This document shows positions 1-7,719 of a stretch of 64,000 nt of DNA, piece after piece. The stretch is from Streptacidiphilus neutrinimicus (lineage in GTDB: Bacteria > Actinomycetota > Actinomycetes > Streptomycetales > Streptomycetaceae), in assembly GCF_000787815.1 (NCBI RefSeq), contig NZ_BBPO01000027.1, positions 15,281-79,280 of the forward strand, read 5' to 3'. Position 1 is the first letter of the stretch. Each line of letters starts with the position of its first letter. The notes beneath the pieces were generated by a model. That model ran no database searches and was not told the DNA's origin. It was given only the letters and a program-made list of their open reading frames with translations. A program made the position numbers and the translations under genes.

Positions 1-2084
1 GTCCACGGGCTGAGGCTGCCGCTCTCGAAGCCGCCGTTGGTGAGCGCGCCGGAGCCGCCGCTCGCGTTGACGGTCCAGGTGAAGGACGTCGACCCCGACG
101 CGGTCCCGGACGAGGCCGTGACCGTCACATTCGACGTCCCCGCCGTCGTCGGCGTACCCGAGACCAGACCCGACGACGAGATGCTCAACCCCGCCGGCAG
201 ACCCGTCGCCGTAAACGTCAACGACTTCCCCGCCGAATCCGAACCGGACACCTGCACCGACGCAGCCGTCCCCACCGTCCCCGTCTGATTGCCCGGGTTG
301 GTGACCGACACCGTCTCCGAACCGCCGCCGCTGGAGTTCACGGTCCAGGTGAAGGACGTCGACCCCGACGCGGTCCCGGACGAGGCCGTGACCGTCACAT
401 TCGACGTCCCCGCCGTCGTCGGCGTACCCGAGACCAGACCCGACGACGAGATGCTCAACCCCGCCGGCAGACCCGTCGCCGTAAACGTCAACGACTTCCC
501 CGCCGAATCCGAACCGGACACCTGCACCGACGCAGCCGTCCCCACCGTCCCCGTCTGATTGCCCGGGTTGGTGACCGACACCGTCTCCGAACCGCCGCCG
601 GTCGGGCAGGAGCCGGCGGAGCCGCTGATGTCGTTGACGGCCGCGTTGAAGAGCGTGGCGGCCGGGTCGAGGTCGTACAGGGAGAACATCATGAACCCGG
701 CCAGGCCGTGGCAGTGCGCGTAGTCGGCGCGAGCCTGGATGGACTGGGAGGACTCCCCGCCGTAGAAGTTGTTGCCGTCGTAGAAGTAGGCCGAGTCGGT
801 CACCGGATCCCAGAAGGTGTCCGACGCGTTGTTCACGACGCCGCTGAGCTCCTTGTACATGGCCACGCCCGGCACGTCACCCGAGTCGGTCTGGCCTGGT
901 GAGCCGCCGGTCGCCGTCTGGTAGAGCCCGTGGTTGGAGCCCGCGGGCACGCCTGTCCAGCCGCGGTAGTAGAACGGGATGCCGACCGTGAGCTTGTTGG
1001 CCGGGAACCCGCCTGGGATGCCGTAGGCGCTGTCCCCGACGGTCCAGGCTCTGATCGCGTTGTCGATGCTGTACGTCTCGTTCCCGGGGGCGATCTTCGA
1101 CTCCGGCGAGTTCGGGTTCGCGTAGAGCGGGTCCTGTTCGTCCGTCGGACCGGTCGCGTTCCACGCCCCGTACATGTCGTACGTCATCGCGTCGGCGAAG
1201 TTGAGGTACTGGCCGATCTGGTTCGTCTGGATCTTGCTGATCTTGTCCTGCCCGGACGGCACCGCGGCGGAGAGGGCGTAGGTGTGGCCGTCGGCCGCGC
1301 CCTGTGCGCTGAGCTCGCTGCGGAACTCGGCCAGCAGCGCGGTGTAGTTCGCCGTGTCGGCCGCCGAGTAGTGGTTGCCGAGGTGCCCGGCCGCGCCCGG
1401 GTACTCCCAGTCGATGTCGAAGCCGTCGAAGATGCCGGCGCCGGTGCCCGTGCCGCCGTAGCCGCCCTGCGAGGGCAGGTTGCCCTTGATGAACATGTCG
1501 ATGCAGGAGGAGACGAACTTCTGCCGCGAGGCGGCCGTGGCGGCCACGTCGGAGAAGTACTTGGAGTAGGTCCAACCGCCGATCGACAGCAGGATCTTGA
1601 GGTTCGGGTACTTCTTCTTCAGCTCCTGCAACTGGTGGAAGTTGCCGGCGATGGGCTGGTTGTAGACGTCGGAGGTGCCGTCGACGCTGATCGAGGAGTC
1701 GAAGCTCTTCTGGTAGTCGGCGAAGCTGTCTCCGGCGCCGTCGCCCGCGTTCGGATCGTTCTCACCCGCCGGGTCCGGGTCGGTGGCCTTGGTGGTCTCG
1801 AAGCAGGTCAGGTTGCTTGGATCGATGTTCTCGAAGTCGTAGATCAGGTAGTTGAGCTTGCCCGCGATCCCCTCGGTGTCGAGGTTCTTGAGGTAGAAGG
1901 CGTTCTGGTAGATCGACCACTGGTCGAAGTAGGCGACCTTGATCCCCCCGCTGGTCGCCGCGGCGCCCGTGGTGTTGCCCGCCGCGGCCGCGCTGGCGGG
2001 CGCGCCGAGCAGCGAGGCGGCCAGGCCGAGCACGGCCGTGGCCGCCCCCGCGAGTGTGAGTCCGAACCGTCTGGAGCGTGGCAT
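1..2084 (-). CDS. Secreted GH18 chitinase with Ig-like repeats (3' end outside window)
   Basis: Extracellular chitinase that hydrolyses beta-1,4-GlcNAc chains. It starts at ATG 2084-2082, with GGAGG at 2091-2095. The order is a signal peptide (about residues 1-33, ending ASAAA), a GH18 catalytic domain (about 45-490) with the DxxDxDxE signature in FDGFDIDWEYPG (acid Glu near residue 226), and two putative-Ig (He_PIG-like) domains at about 495-582 and 585-672. After these comes the start of a carbohydrate-binding module (LTNGGFESGSLSPW), cut by the window edge. The two Ig domains are encoded by identical DNA. DasR-type sites sit upstream at 2126-2164. The product is secure; the exact chitinase subclass and full length are not known. 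Confidence 0.93.
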   Translation of the reverse strand, partial: MPRSRRFGLTLAGAATAVLGLAASLLGAPASAAAAGNTTGAAATSGGIKVAYFDQWSIYQNAFYLKNLDTEGIAGKLNYLIYDFENIDPSNLTCFETTKATDPDPAGENDPNAGDGAGDSFADYQKSFDSSISVDGTSDVYNQPIAGNFHQLQELKKKYPNLKILLSIGGWTYSKYFSDVAATAASRQKFVSSCIDMFIKGNLPSQGGYGGTGTGAGIFDGFDIDWEYPGAAGHLGNHYSAADTANYTALLAEFRSELSAQGAADGHTYALSAAVPSGQDKISKIQTNQIGQYLNFADAMTYDMYGAWNATGPTDEQDPLYANPNSPESKIAPGNETYSIDNAIRAWTVGDSAYGIPGGFPANKLTVGIPFYYRGWTGVPAGSNHGLYQTATGGSPGQTDSGDVPGVAMYKELSGVVNNASDTFWDPVTDSAYFYDGNNFYGGESSQSIQARADYAHCHGLAGFMMFSLYDLDPAATLFNAAVNDISGSAGSCPTGGGSETVSVTNPGNQTGTVGTAASVQVSGSDSAGKSLTFTATGLPAGLSISSSGLVSGTPTTAGTSNVTVTASSGTASGSTSFTWTVNSSGGGSETVSVTNPGNQTGTVGTAASVQVSGSDSAGKSLTFTATGLPAGLSISSSGLVSGTPTTAGTSNVTVTASSGTASGSTSFTWTVNASGGSGALTNGGFESGSLSPW
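70..600. repeat. Two perfect tandem copies of a 261-bp segment (period 270 bp)
   Basis: Bases 70-330 and 340-600 are identical by eye over 261 bp, separated by 9 differing bases. They encode consecutive Ig-like domains of the chitinase. Perfect identity at wobble positions implies a very recent duplication or gene conversion. Confidence 0.95.
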
Positions 2085-2125
2085 GTGCAACCTCCGTGTG
2101 GACGTGTACCCGACAGTCCATCACG

Positions 2126-2164
2126 TTGGTATATACCAATCCGGCCGTCAAGGGTCTGGACCAA
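2126..2164 (-). promoter_or_regulatory. Chitinase promoter with paired DasR-type (dre) motifs
   Basis: On the minus strand the order is TTGGTCCAGACC (2164-2153), a -35-like TTGACG (2151-2146), then the palindrome TTGGTATATACCAA (2139-2126). Each core matches the dre consensus TGGTCTAGACCA at 10 of 12 positions. The arrangement copies the pair of 12-bp direct repeats known from streptomycete chitinase promoters, where the GntR regulator DasR (released by glucosamine-6-phosphate) binds. Binding is inferred from the motif. Confidence 0.75.
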
Positions 2165-2259
2165 TTTGACCTGACGTTAAGTCAGAGTTAGGGAACCACT
2201 CGTCGGTTCGGCCGCCGGAGACATCAAGGGGCGCCGTCGGGCGAGGCGTCGGCAGGGGG

Positions 2260-2607
2260 TCAGAGCAGACTCTGGCCCATCGCCTCGGCGAGCCGCAGCT
2301 GTGTGGCCGCCTCCTCGGCTCGGCCGCCCTGACGCTCCAGCGTGCGGCCCAGCATCAGGCGCGCGTAGCCGTCCACCGGGTCCGCGTCCAGCACCCGCCG
2401 CAGCTCCTCCTCGGCGCGGCGCAGCTGCGCGGAGTGGTAGTACGCGCGGGCCAGCAGCAGCCGCGCCGCGCCGTGCGCGGGCTCCGCCTCGACGATCGGC
2501 GCCAGGATCAGCGCGGCGTCGCTGTAGGCCTTGGAGTCGAAGAAGAGCTGAGCGCGGGCGTACTCCTCGGCGAGCGCGTAGGTCTCGGTTCCAGCTTCGT
2601 AGGTCAC
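2260..2607 (-). CDS. Small tetratricopeptide-repeat protein
   Basis: A 115-residue cytoplasmic protein made almost entirely of TPR helices (AEEYARAQLFFDSKAYSDAA, then ARLLLARAYYHSAQLRRAEEEL, then ARLMLGRTLERQGRAEEA in outline). TPR proteins mediate protein-protein contacts; no partner can be named here. The start is GTG at 2607 with AAAGGCGA about 9 nt upstream. It follows the divergent gap to the leader peptide and oxygenase and is probably its own transcription unit. The fold is clear; the function is unknown. Confidence 0.8.
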   Translation of the reverse strand: MTYEAGTETYALAEEYARAQLFFDSKAYSDAALILAPIVEAEPAHGAARLLLARAYYHSAQLRRAEEELRRVLDADPVDGYARLMLGRTLERQGGRAEEAATQLRLAEAMGQSLL

Positions 2608-2736
2608 GGGCGTCGCCTTTCACTTCTTCGAATCACGGCCCGGGTGGCTTGTTGGCCCCTGTAACGCAGGATCACACGGGGGCATTCCCTGAGAAATGTT
2701 GGCCTGATCACGTGCTGCCACACGTCGCGGTCGCGT

Positions 2737-2742
2737 TACGCT
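2737..2742 (+). promoter_or_regulatory. -10 box of the leader peptide / oxygenase transcript
   Basis: TACGCT ends 6 nt before the ATG of the leader peptide at 2749. This is the spacing expected if transcription begins at the start codon. Confidence 0.6.
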
Positions 2743-2748
2743 CGAAGC

Positions 2749-2823
2749 ATGGTCTTGCTCGTCTCCCGTCGCCACGTGGACTTCGTCCGCGTCACGAGCA
2801 TGTCCTGTCGCGCCGAGAACTGA
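2749..2823 (+). CDS. Putative 24-aa leader peptide (RRHVD/Cys family), leaderless
   Basis: A 24-codon ORF running ATG to TGA contains SRRHVDFVRVTSMSCR. It resembles the short actinobacterial leader peptides with an SRR-x-VD-L/F-xRV core followed by one Cys, which are annotated as putative leader peptides and are often upstream of sulfur-related genes. The start codon lies 6 nt after a TACGCT -10 box and has no Shine-Dalgarno sequence, so it is likely translated from a leaderless mRNA. It ends 42 nt before the 2OG oxygenase gene. Translation-coupled control (attenuation) of that gene is inferred, not shown. Confidence 0.65.
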   Translation: MVLLVSRRHVDFVRVTSMSCRAEN

Positions 2824-2865
2824 CCCCAGCGTCCCTCTGTCCCTCCGCGCTTTCCGAGGACCCTC

Positions 2866-3843
2866 ATGTCCGTCGCCACGATCGAAGCCCTCCCCGTCAT
2901 CGACCTCGCGCACGTCGACCGCGAGGCGCTGCACCGCGCCGCCCGCGACGTCGGTTTCTTCCAGCTCACCGGCCACGGCGTCAGCCAGGCCGAGATGGAC
3001 GAGCTGCTCCGCGTCTCACGTGCCTTCTTCGCCCTGCCCGAGGAGGACCGGCTCGCTCTCGACAACCGCAACTCCCCGCACTACCGCGGCTACACCCGCG
3101 TCGGCACGGAGCTGACCCGCGGCACCCGCGACTGGCGCGACCAGCTGGACATCGGCGAGGAGCTGCCGCCGCACGTCCCGGGCCGGGGCGAGCCCGCCTA
3201 CTGGTGGCTGGAGGGCCCGAACCAGTGGCCGACGGCCCTGCCGGAGCTGCGCACCACCGCGCTCGACTGGATCGCCCGCCTCAGCACCATCGCCGACCAC
3301 CTGCTGCACGAGCTGCTGGCCGCGATCGGCGCCCCGCCGGACTTCTACGACGACGCCTTCGCGGGACATCCGCGCAGCCATCTGAAGCTGATCCGGTATC
3401 CCGGGCGGGCTCCCCAGGGCGACGACCAGGGCGTGGGCGTCCACAAGGACTACGGTTTCCTGACGCTGCTGCTCACGGACGGTGTGAGCGGACTGCAGGT
3501 GGAGGACCCGTCGGGTGAGGGCTACCTGGATGTGCCGCACATCCCCGGCGCCTTCGTGGTGAACCTGGGCGAGCTGCTGGAGGTCGCCACCAACGGGTAC
3601 CTGAAGGCGACCAACCACCGCGTCGTCGGCACTCCGAGCGAGCGTTACTCCGCGCCGTTCTTCTACAACCCGCGCCTGGACGCCCGGATCGAGCCGGTGC
3701 CCTTCCCCCACGCGGCACAGGCCACCGGCGTCACCCAGGACCCGCGCAACCCGCTGCACGCGGAGTTCGGCTTCAACGAGTTGAAGGGGTGGGTCCGGGC
3801 GCACCCGGAGGTCACCTCCAAGCACCACCCCGAGCTGCTCTGA
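2866..3843 (+). CDS. 2-oxoglutarate/Fe(II) oxygenase, isopenicillin-N-synthase-like
   Basis: A 325-residue non-haem iron oxygenase of the IPNS/2OG superfamily, of usual length. The N-terminal DIOX_N part (about 8-120) has GFFQLTGHGV. The double-stranded beta-helix carries the Fe ligands H193 and D195 (GVHKDYGF) and H251 (NHRVVG), and the co-substrate motif R260-Y-S262. All ligands are present, so it should be active, but the substrate cannot be read from sequence. No antibiotic genes adjoin it, so a beta-lactam role is not supported. A leaderless Cys-containing leader peptide precedes it on the same strand. Confidence 0.85.
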   Translation: MSVATIEALPVIDLAHVDREALHRAARDVGFFQLTGHGVSQAEMDELLRVSRAFFALPEEDRLALDNRNSPHYRGYTRVGTELTRGTRDWRDQLDIGEELPPHVPGRGEPAYWWLEGPNQWPTALPELRTTALDWIARLSTIADHLLHELLAAIGAPPDFYDDAFAGHPRSHLKLIRYPGRAPQGDDQGVGVHKDYGFLTLLLTDGVSGLQVEDPSGEGYLDVPHIPGAFVVNLGELLEVATNGYLKATNHRVVGTPSERYSAPFFYNPRLDARIEPVPFPHAAQATGVTQDPRNPLHAEFGFNELKGWVRAHPEVTSKHHPELL

Positions 3844-3848
3844 TCCGA

Positions 3849-3864
3849 CCGGCTTCGGAGCCGG
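3849..3864. terminator. Short hairpin between convergent genes
   Basis: CCGGCT-tcgg-AGCCGG lies 5 nt after the oxygenase stop and before the mgtC stop. It is a stable tetraloop stem with no U-tract, so it is a modest terminator candidate. Confidence 0.5.
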
Positions 3865-3918
3865 CCAGAGCCCCGAAGTCGATCAGGGCGTCGAGGTCGG
3901 TCACGGCATCGGAGCCGG

Positions 3919-4644
3919 TCAGGCGAGAGCGGGCTGCTCGGCGTTGTCGCCGTCCGCGGTGTGCCAGTGCAGGTCGCGGACACCCGGCTCCAGCGAGAGC
4001 CGGGTGACCACCGGCTCCAGCGCCTTCCCCACCTCGCCGTCGACGTCCACCGTGGCTCGCAGGCTCGTGGTGTCCTCGCCCTCGCGGCTGGCCCGCAGCC
4101 CGGTCGGGGTGAAGCCGGCGGCGGACAGAGCCTGGAGCAGGAGCGCCCTGATGTGCGCCTCGTCGCGCCGCGCACAGCGCAGGTGGACGGTGGCGCGCAC
4201 GGTGGTGTCCGGATCGCTGCCCGCAGCGGGGGCCCGGTCGAGCAGGCGTCCGGCCGGGCGCAGCACCAGGTGCACCGCCAGGACGCAGAACGTGCCGAGC
4301 CAGGCCAGCTCGAGTCGTCCGCTGGCGGCCAGGACCCCGACCGCCGCCGAGCACCACAGCGTCGCGGCCGTGTTCAGCCCGCGCACGCCGCCGCGGTCAC
4401 GCAGGATCACCCCACCGCCCAGGAAGCCGATGCCGGAGACGACGTACGAGGCGACCCGGGTGGCGCTGCTGTCCCCCGCCGACACGCTGTACAGGACGAA
4501 GAGCGTGGCGCCGGTGGCGACCAGCGCGTTGGTCCGCAGTCCGGCCATCCTGGCCCGCCACTGACGTTCGACGCCGATCAGCGCACCGCAGCCGACGCCG
4601 GTGGCCAGGCGGATCAGGAAGTCGGCGGTGGTCAGGGTCTGCAC
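3919..4644 (-). CDS. MgtC/SapB family membrane protein
   Basis: A 241-residue protein. The hydrophobic N-terminal half has the MgtC signature (GVERQWRARMAGLRTNALVATGATLF and GFLGGGVILRD; about residues 23-85) with four to five membrane helices. A soluble C-terminal ACT-like domain follows (about 145-235). MgtC proteins act in Mg2+ limitation and modulate F-type ATPase or phosphate uptake in other bacteria. The start is GTG 4644 with AGGAGGA 7-8 nt upstream. It lies downstream of arsR on the same strand, 69 nt away. A 7-bp inverted repeat (GTTCACA at 4664-4670, TGTGAAC at 4700-4706) separates them. The exact role here is unknown. Confidence 0.85.
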   Translation of the reverse strand: MQTLTTADFLIRLATGVGCGALIGVERQWRARMAGLRTNALVATGATLFVLYSVSAGDSSATRVASYVVSGIGFLGGGVILRDRGGVRGLNTAATLWCSAAVGVLAASGRLELAWLGTFCVLAVHLVLRPAGRLLDRAPAAGSDPDTTVRATVHLRCARRDEAHIRALLLQALSAAGFTPTGLRASREGEDTTSLRATVDVDGEVGKALEPVVTRLSLEPGVRDLHWHTADGDNAEQPALA

Positions 4645-4713
4645 GGCGCAGTCCTCCTTCGGCGTTCACACAGCGAGCGGCACCAGCCTCTCGCGTCAAT
4701 GTGAACAGACCGG

Positions 4714-5091
4714 TCACGCGTGCGGCGGCAGGCCGCGCAGGGTGTGGTCCGCGTGGGCAGCCACCTCGTCCAGCAGTCGCCGCAGGTGCGCGCCGCGGAG
4801 TCGGTAGAGCCGGGCGCGCCCCTGCGCCCGCTGGTCGACCAGCCCGCTGATCCGCAGCTTGGACAGGTGCTGGCTCGCCGCGGTCGGCGAGCAGCCCGCC
4901 GCCTCGGCCAGCGCCGTCACCCCGAGCTCCCCCTCGCGCAGCGCCCACAGCAGCCGCAGCCGGGTGGGCTCGGCGAGCATGGCCAGGTCGGCGACAGCCG
5001 TGCTGACCTGCGCGTCCGAGAGCGGCTCGCCCGGCACGGTGTGCGCGGCATGGTGGGGCGGGTCCTGGTCGATCGGGTCCATGGGCGTCAT
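4714..5091 (-). CDS. ArsR-family metal sensor, probably Ni/Co/Zn responsive
   Basis: A winged-helix ArsR repressor (AEPTRLRLLWALREGELGVTALAEAAGCSPTAASQHLSKLRISGLV). The last helix shows His-x10-His-x2-His (in GAHLRR..AAHADH), the alpha-5 metal site spacing of NmtR and CzrA. The usual first Asp is Gly here. Extra His residues occur at both ends (PPHHAAH and LPPHA), as in nickel/cobalt sensors. The start could be ATG 5091 or 5082; the reading frame also opens upstream to 5133, which would cover the operator. It is divergent from a His-rich nickel/cobalt exporter, its probable target. Confidence 0.85.
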   Translation of the reverse strand: MTPMDPIDQDPPHHAAHTVPGEPLSDAQVSTAVADLAMLAEPTRLRLLWALREGELGVTALAEAAGCSPTAASQHLSKLRISGLVDQRAQGRARLYRLRGAHLRRLLDEVAAHADHTLRGLPPHA

Positions 5092-5096
5092 CTTCC

Positions 5097-5119
5097 CACC
5101 TGCGAAGACGTCGCAGGTG
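5097..5119. promoter_or_regulatory. Perfect 9-5-9 palindrome, candidate ArsR operator
   Basis: CACCTGCGA (5097-5105) and TCGCAGGTG (5111-5119) are exact reverse complements around AGACG. It lies between the divergent arsR and exporter genes, just before the preferred arsR start, as an autoregulatory operator would. Confidence 0.55.
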
Positions 5120-5182
5120 GCAGTCGTGGGCATCTACCTTCCCATCTTCACGCATGCGCAGATGAGACGTTACGGTGGGAGG

Positions 5183-6004
5183 GTGAACACGCTTCCCGCG
5201 CTGGTCCTCGCCGCCGCCGGGGTCGGCCTCGGCCACGCCGTGATGCCGGACCACTGGCTCCCTCTCGCCGTCCTCGCCCGCACCCGCCGGTACCGGACGC
5301 GGCAGATCCTCCGCCTCTCGTTGGCCGCCGGCCTGACCCACGTCCTGGTCTCCGTCGCACTCGGCGCCGTCCTCATGCTCGTCGGGATGCAGTTCCGCAC
5401 CACGGTCGCCCGCCACACCGACCTCGTGGTCGGCGGCCTCCTGCTCGCGACGGGCGTGGTGTTCCTGGTGCTGGAGCTCCTGGGCAAGGGCCACGGCCAC
5501 GGCCACGGCCACTCCCACCACGAGCACGGGCACGGGCACGGTCATGGGCATCACCACCACACCCACGACGTCGACCACGGACACGCGCGCGAGCGCGAGC
5601 ACCGGCACGACGACACGCACGAGCACGACCACGGGCCCGGACACAGACACGGACACGACCACAGCGCCACCGCCGTGCTGGACCGGCCGCGCACGGCGGC
5701 CATGGCCGAGCAGGGGCGCGGCCGCCGACTCGCCGGACTCCTCATCCCGTTCGGCGCCGCCGCCTCGCCCGATCTGACGATCCTGCCGGTGTTCCTGGCC
5801 GCCGGAGCCCTCGGCACCACCGCCGCGCTCGGCTCCCTCGCCGCCTTCACCGTGGCCACGGTCGGCACGATCGTGGGGCTCACCACGGCCACCGCGCTCG
5901 GGGCGCGCCTGCTCACGGCCCCGTGGATCGAGCGACGCGCCAACCTGATCACCGCGCTCACGCTGATCGGCATCGGCATTCTGGTCGCGACCGGCACCGT
6001 CTGA
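5183..6004 (+). CDS. Nickel/cobalt transporter with His-rich loop, probable exporter
   Basis: A 273-residue membrane protein of the NicO/RcnA-like type. Helix 1 carries HAVMPDH, the H-x4-DH metal motif. After three helices (to about residue 95) comes a loop of more than 70 residues packed with His (GHGHGHGHSHHEHGHGHG and onward). It ends in three further helices with FGAAASPDLTILPVFLAAGALG. His-rich loops of this type occur in RcnA Ni/Co efflux proteins. The divergent ArsR sensor favours export over uptake. GTG 5183 is preferred: TACGGT (5171-5176) lies 6 nt upstream, suggesting a leaderless mRNA. ATG 5162 is an in-frame alternative. Confidence 0.75.
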   Translation: MNTLPALVLAAAGVGLGHAVMPDHWLPLAVLARTRRYRTRQILRLSLAAGLTHVLVSVALGAVLMLVGMQFRTTVARHTDLVVGGLLLATGVVFLVLELLGKGHGHGHGHSHHEHGHGHGHGHHHHTHDVDHGHAREREHRHDDTHEHDHGPGHRHGHDHSATAVLDRPRTAAMAEQGRGRRLAGLLIPFGAAASPDLTILPVFLAAGALGTTAALGSLAAFTVATVGTIVGLTTATALGARLLTAPWIERRANLITALTLIGIGILVATGTV

Positions 6005-6098
6005 GAGCCGCCCGGAGGACACCCGGGCGAACAGAGCGCACCCGATCCGGAGTACGCTCACGCCCTTGTCGGACAGGACGATTCCAGAAGGGCACCCC

Positions 6099-6869
6099 AT
6101 GTCGGTCGCCACCCCCACGCTCACCGAACTGCGGGACGTCTGCCAGCCGCAGGCAAAACTCGGGAGCCGCAACGGCGAACACTGGGCCGGGCGCCTCTAC
6201 ATGCGGCGGCTTTCCCTGCGCGCGACGCGCTACCTGGTCCGCACCTCCGTCACGCCCAACACGCTGACCTGGGCCATGGTCGTGGCCGGCGTGGGCGCGG
6301 GCGCGGCCCTGCTGATCCCGGGCGTCGCCGGGCCGCTGCTGGCCGCGCTGCTCTTCCAGGCGTTTCTCTTCTTCGACTGCGTGGACGGCGAAGTCGCCCG
6401 CTGGAAGCGGCAGTTCAGCCCGGTCGGCGTCTACGTGGACCGCCTCGGCGCCTACCTGGCCGACGCGGCCCTGCTGATCGGTGCGGGATTCCGGGTGGCC
6501 GAGAACGCCTCCGTCGCCTGGGTGTCCGTCGGGCTGGCCGCGGCGCTCGGCATCGTGCTGCTCAAGGCGTCCACCGACCTCGTCGACGTGGCCCGCACCC
6601 GCAGCGGTCTGGAGGCGGTGACCGAGGACGCCACCGAGGTGCGCTCGGCGCGTGTGAACTCGGTGCGGCGGCTGGCCGCCGCGTTCAAGGTTCACAGGAT
6701 CGCCAACGGCATCGAGGCGTCGCTGCTCTTCCTGGTGGCTGCCCTGGTCGAGCTGGGCACCGGCGGCCACGCGCCGACCGAGTGGGCCGTGGCCGCGGTC
6801 GCGGTCGTCGCGTGGCTGATGGTGCCCGCGCACCTGGTCTCGATCCTGTCCTCGTCGCGTCTGCGCTGA
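6099..6869 (+). CDS. CDP-alcohol phosphatidyltransferase family protein
   Basis: A 256-residue membrane enzyme. The CDP-OH-P motif D-x2-D-G-x2-A-R-x8-G-x3-D-x3-D is complete in FDCVDGEVARWKRQFSPVGV followed by YVDRLGAYLAD. Members transfer a phosphoalcohol from a CDP-alcohol to an acceptor at the membrane, for phospholipids or inositol/glycerol lipids. The acceptor cannot be told from sequence. About six hydrophobic helices follow the motif. ATG 6099 is chosen because AGAAGG lies 7 nt upstream; an earlier TTG at 6066 is in frame but has no ribosome site. It is convergent with the VOC gene. Confidence 0.8.
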   Translation: MSVATPTLTELRDVCQPQAKLGSRNGEHWAGRLYMRRLSLRATRYLVRTSVTPNTLTWAMVVAGVGAGAALLIPGVAGPLLAALLFQAFLFFDCVDGEVARWKRQFSPVGVYVDRLGAYLADAALLIGAGFRVAENASVAWVSVGLAAALGIVLLKASTDLVDVARTRSGLEAVTEDATEVRSARVNSVRRLAAAFKVHRIANGIEASLLFLVAALVELGTGGHAPTEWAVAAVAVVAWLMVPAHLVSILSSSRLR

Positions 6870-6962
6870 GCGACCAGCCGTTGGCTGAGCGACCAGCCGT
6901 TGAGGGTCCGCGGGCCGAGGGACCAGCCGTTGAGGGTCCGCGGGCCGAGGGACGGGCGCTGA
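6868..6962. repeat. Degenerate short tandem repeats between convergent genes
   Basis: A 30-bp unit built on GACCAGCCGTTGAGGGTCCG recurs at 6891-6920 and 6921-6950 with nearly no change. A truncated copy is at 6871-6884 and a decayed one begins at 6951. It fills the gap between two gene ends and has no obvious reading frame or stem. Confidence 0.8.
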
Positions 6963-6972
6963 GCTTGCCTGA

Positions 6973-7605
6973 TCAGGCGGCGGCGACCGCCGTCGACGAG
7001 GCCTCCCAGGCGAAGCCGTCCGGGTCGGTGAACGGCCCGGCTGTGCCGCCGATCGCGAGGCGGTGCGAGCCGTCGCCCTCGGGAGCGACGCCGGCGTCCT
7101 TGGCCAGCGCACGACGGCGGTAGAGCGCGAGCCTGACGGCGTTCGAGTCCCCGGCGAACTCGACGTACATGGGCCCGAAGCTCTTGCCCACGGTGAGGCC
7201 GTGCTCGACGTAGAACCGCTTGCTCGCGGAAATGTCCGCGACGCCGAGCAGCAGCACGATCGAGTCGATCCGCCGCGCGGCCGGGCCGGAGTCCTTCTTC
7301 GCGGAGGTCGCGATCTTCCAGACGGTCCCGTCGGGAGCCTGGACGACGCCGCCGTAGCCCCAGAGCGACTTGGTGACGGGCTTGAGCTGCGTCGCGCCGG
7401 CTTGCACGGCGGCGTCGAAGAGGGCGCGGACATCGGCCGGCTGGGCCACGACGAGCGACAGCGTGAACCCGCGGAAACCGCTCGTCGCGGCGTCCGAGGC
7501 GCGCAGCCGCAGCCGGTCGTCGCCCAGGCCGAAGGCGGCGGTGTAGAAGCGTTCCGCGGCCGAGAGGTCGGCCACGTCGAGAGTGACGGATTCGATGGAG
7601 GTCAT
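6973..7605 (-). CDS. VOC-superfamily protein with two glyoxalase-like domains
   Basis: A 210-residue protein with two beta-alpha-beta-beta-beta VOC modules. The first is at about residues 1-100 (SVTLDVADLSAAERFYTAAFG to QAPDGTVWKIA). The second is at about 108-205 (IDSIVLLLGVADISASKRFYVEHG to FTDPDGFAWE). This fold serves dioxygenases, glyoxalases and antibiotic-binding proteins; the reaction here is unknown. ATG 7605 is preferred to the upstream GTG 7614, because a minus-strand TAGCGT box ends 7 nt before it, indicating a leaderless transcript. Confidence 0.8.
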   Translation of the reverse strand: MTSIESVTLDVADLSAAERFYTAAFGLGDDRLRLRASDAATSGFRGFTLSLVVAQPADVRALFDAAVQAGATQLKPVTKSLWGYGGVVQAPDGTVWKIATSAKKDSGPAARRIDSIVLLLGVADISASKRFYVEHGLTVGKSFGPMYVEFAGDSNAVRLALYRRRALAKDAGVAPEGDGSHRLAIGGTAGPFTDPDGFAWEASSTAVAAA

Positions 7606-7719
7606 GGCCGCCACGCTAGTGACGGCACGGCGGTCGGGGCTTCTCGAATCCTGCTCGATCCCGCCCCGGCGACGCCGTGCCGTATATCCGCCCTTCCGCC
7701 TACCGCCTACCGACGCGCG

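Noticed and set aside
70-600. CRISPR-like tandem repeats
   Set aside because: The unit is 270 bp and in frame with a chitinase; no short repeat-spacer pattern occurs anywhere in the window.
2866-3843. Isopenicillin N synthase proper
   Set aside because: The fold and ligands fit the superfamily, but no beta-lactam genes are adjacent and the family has many other functions.
4397-6172. A 591-codon minus-strand open frame
   Set aside because: It overlaps arsR, the exporter and mgtC in other frames. The apparent VVSVSVSG repeats are the reverse of the His-rich loop codons.
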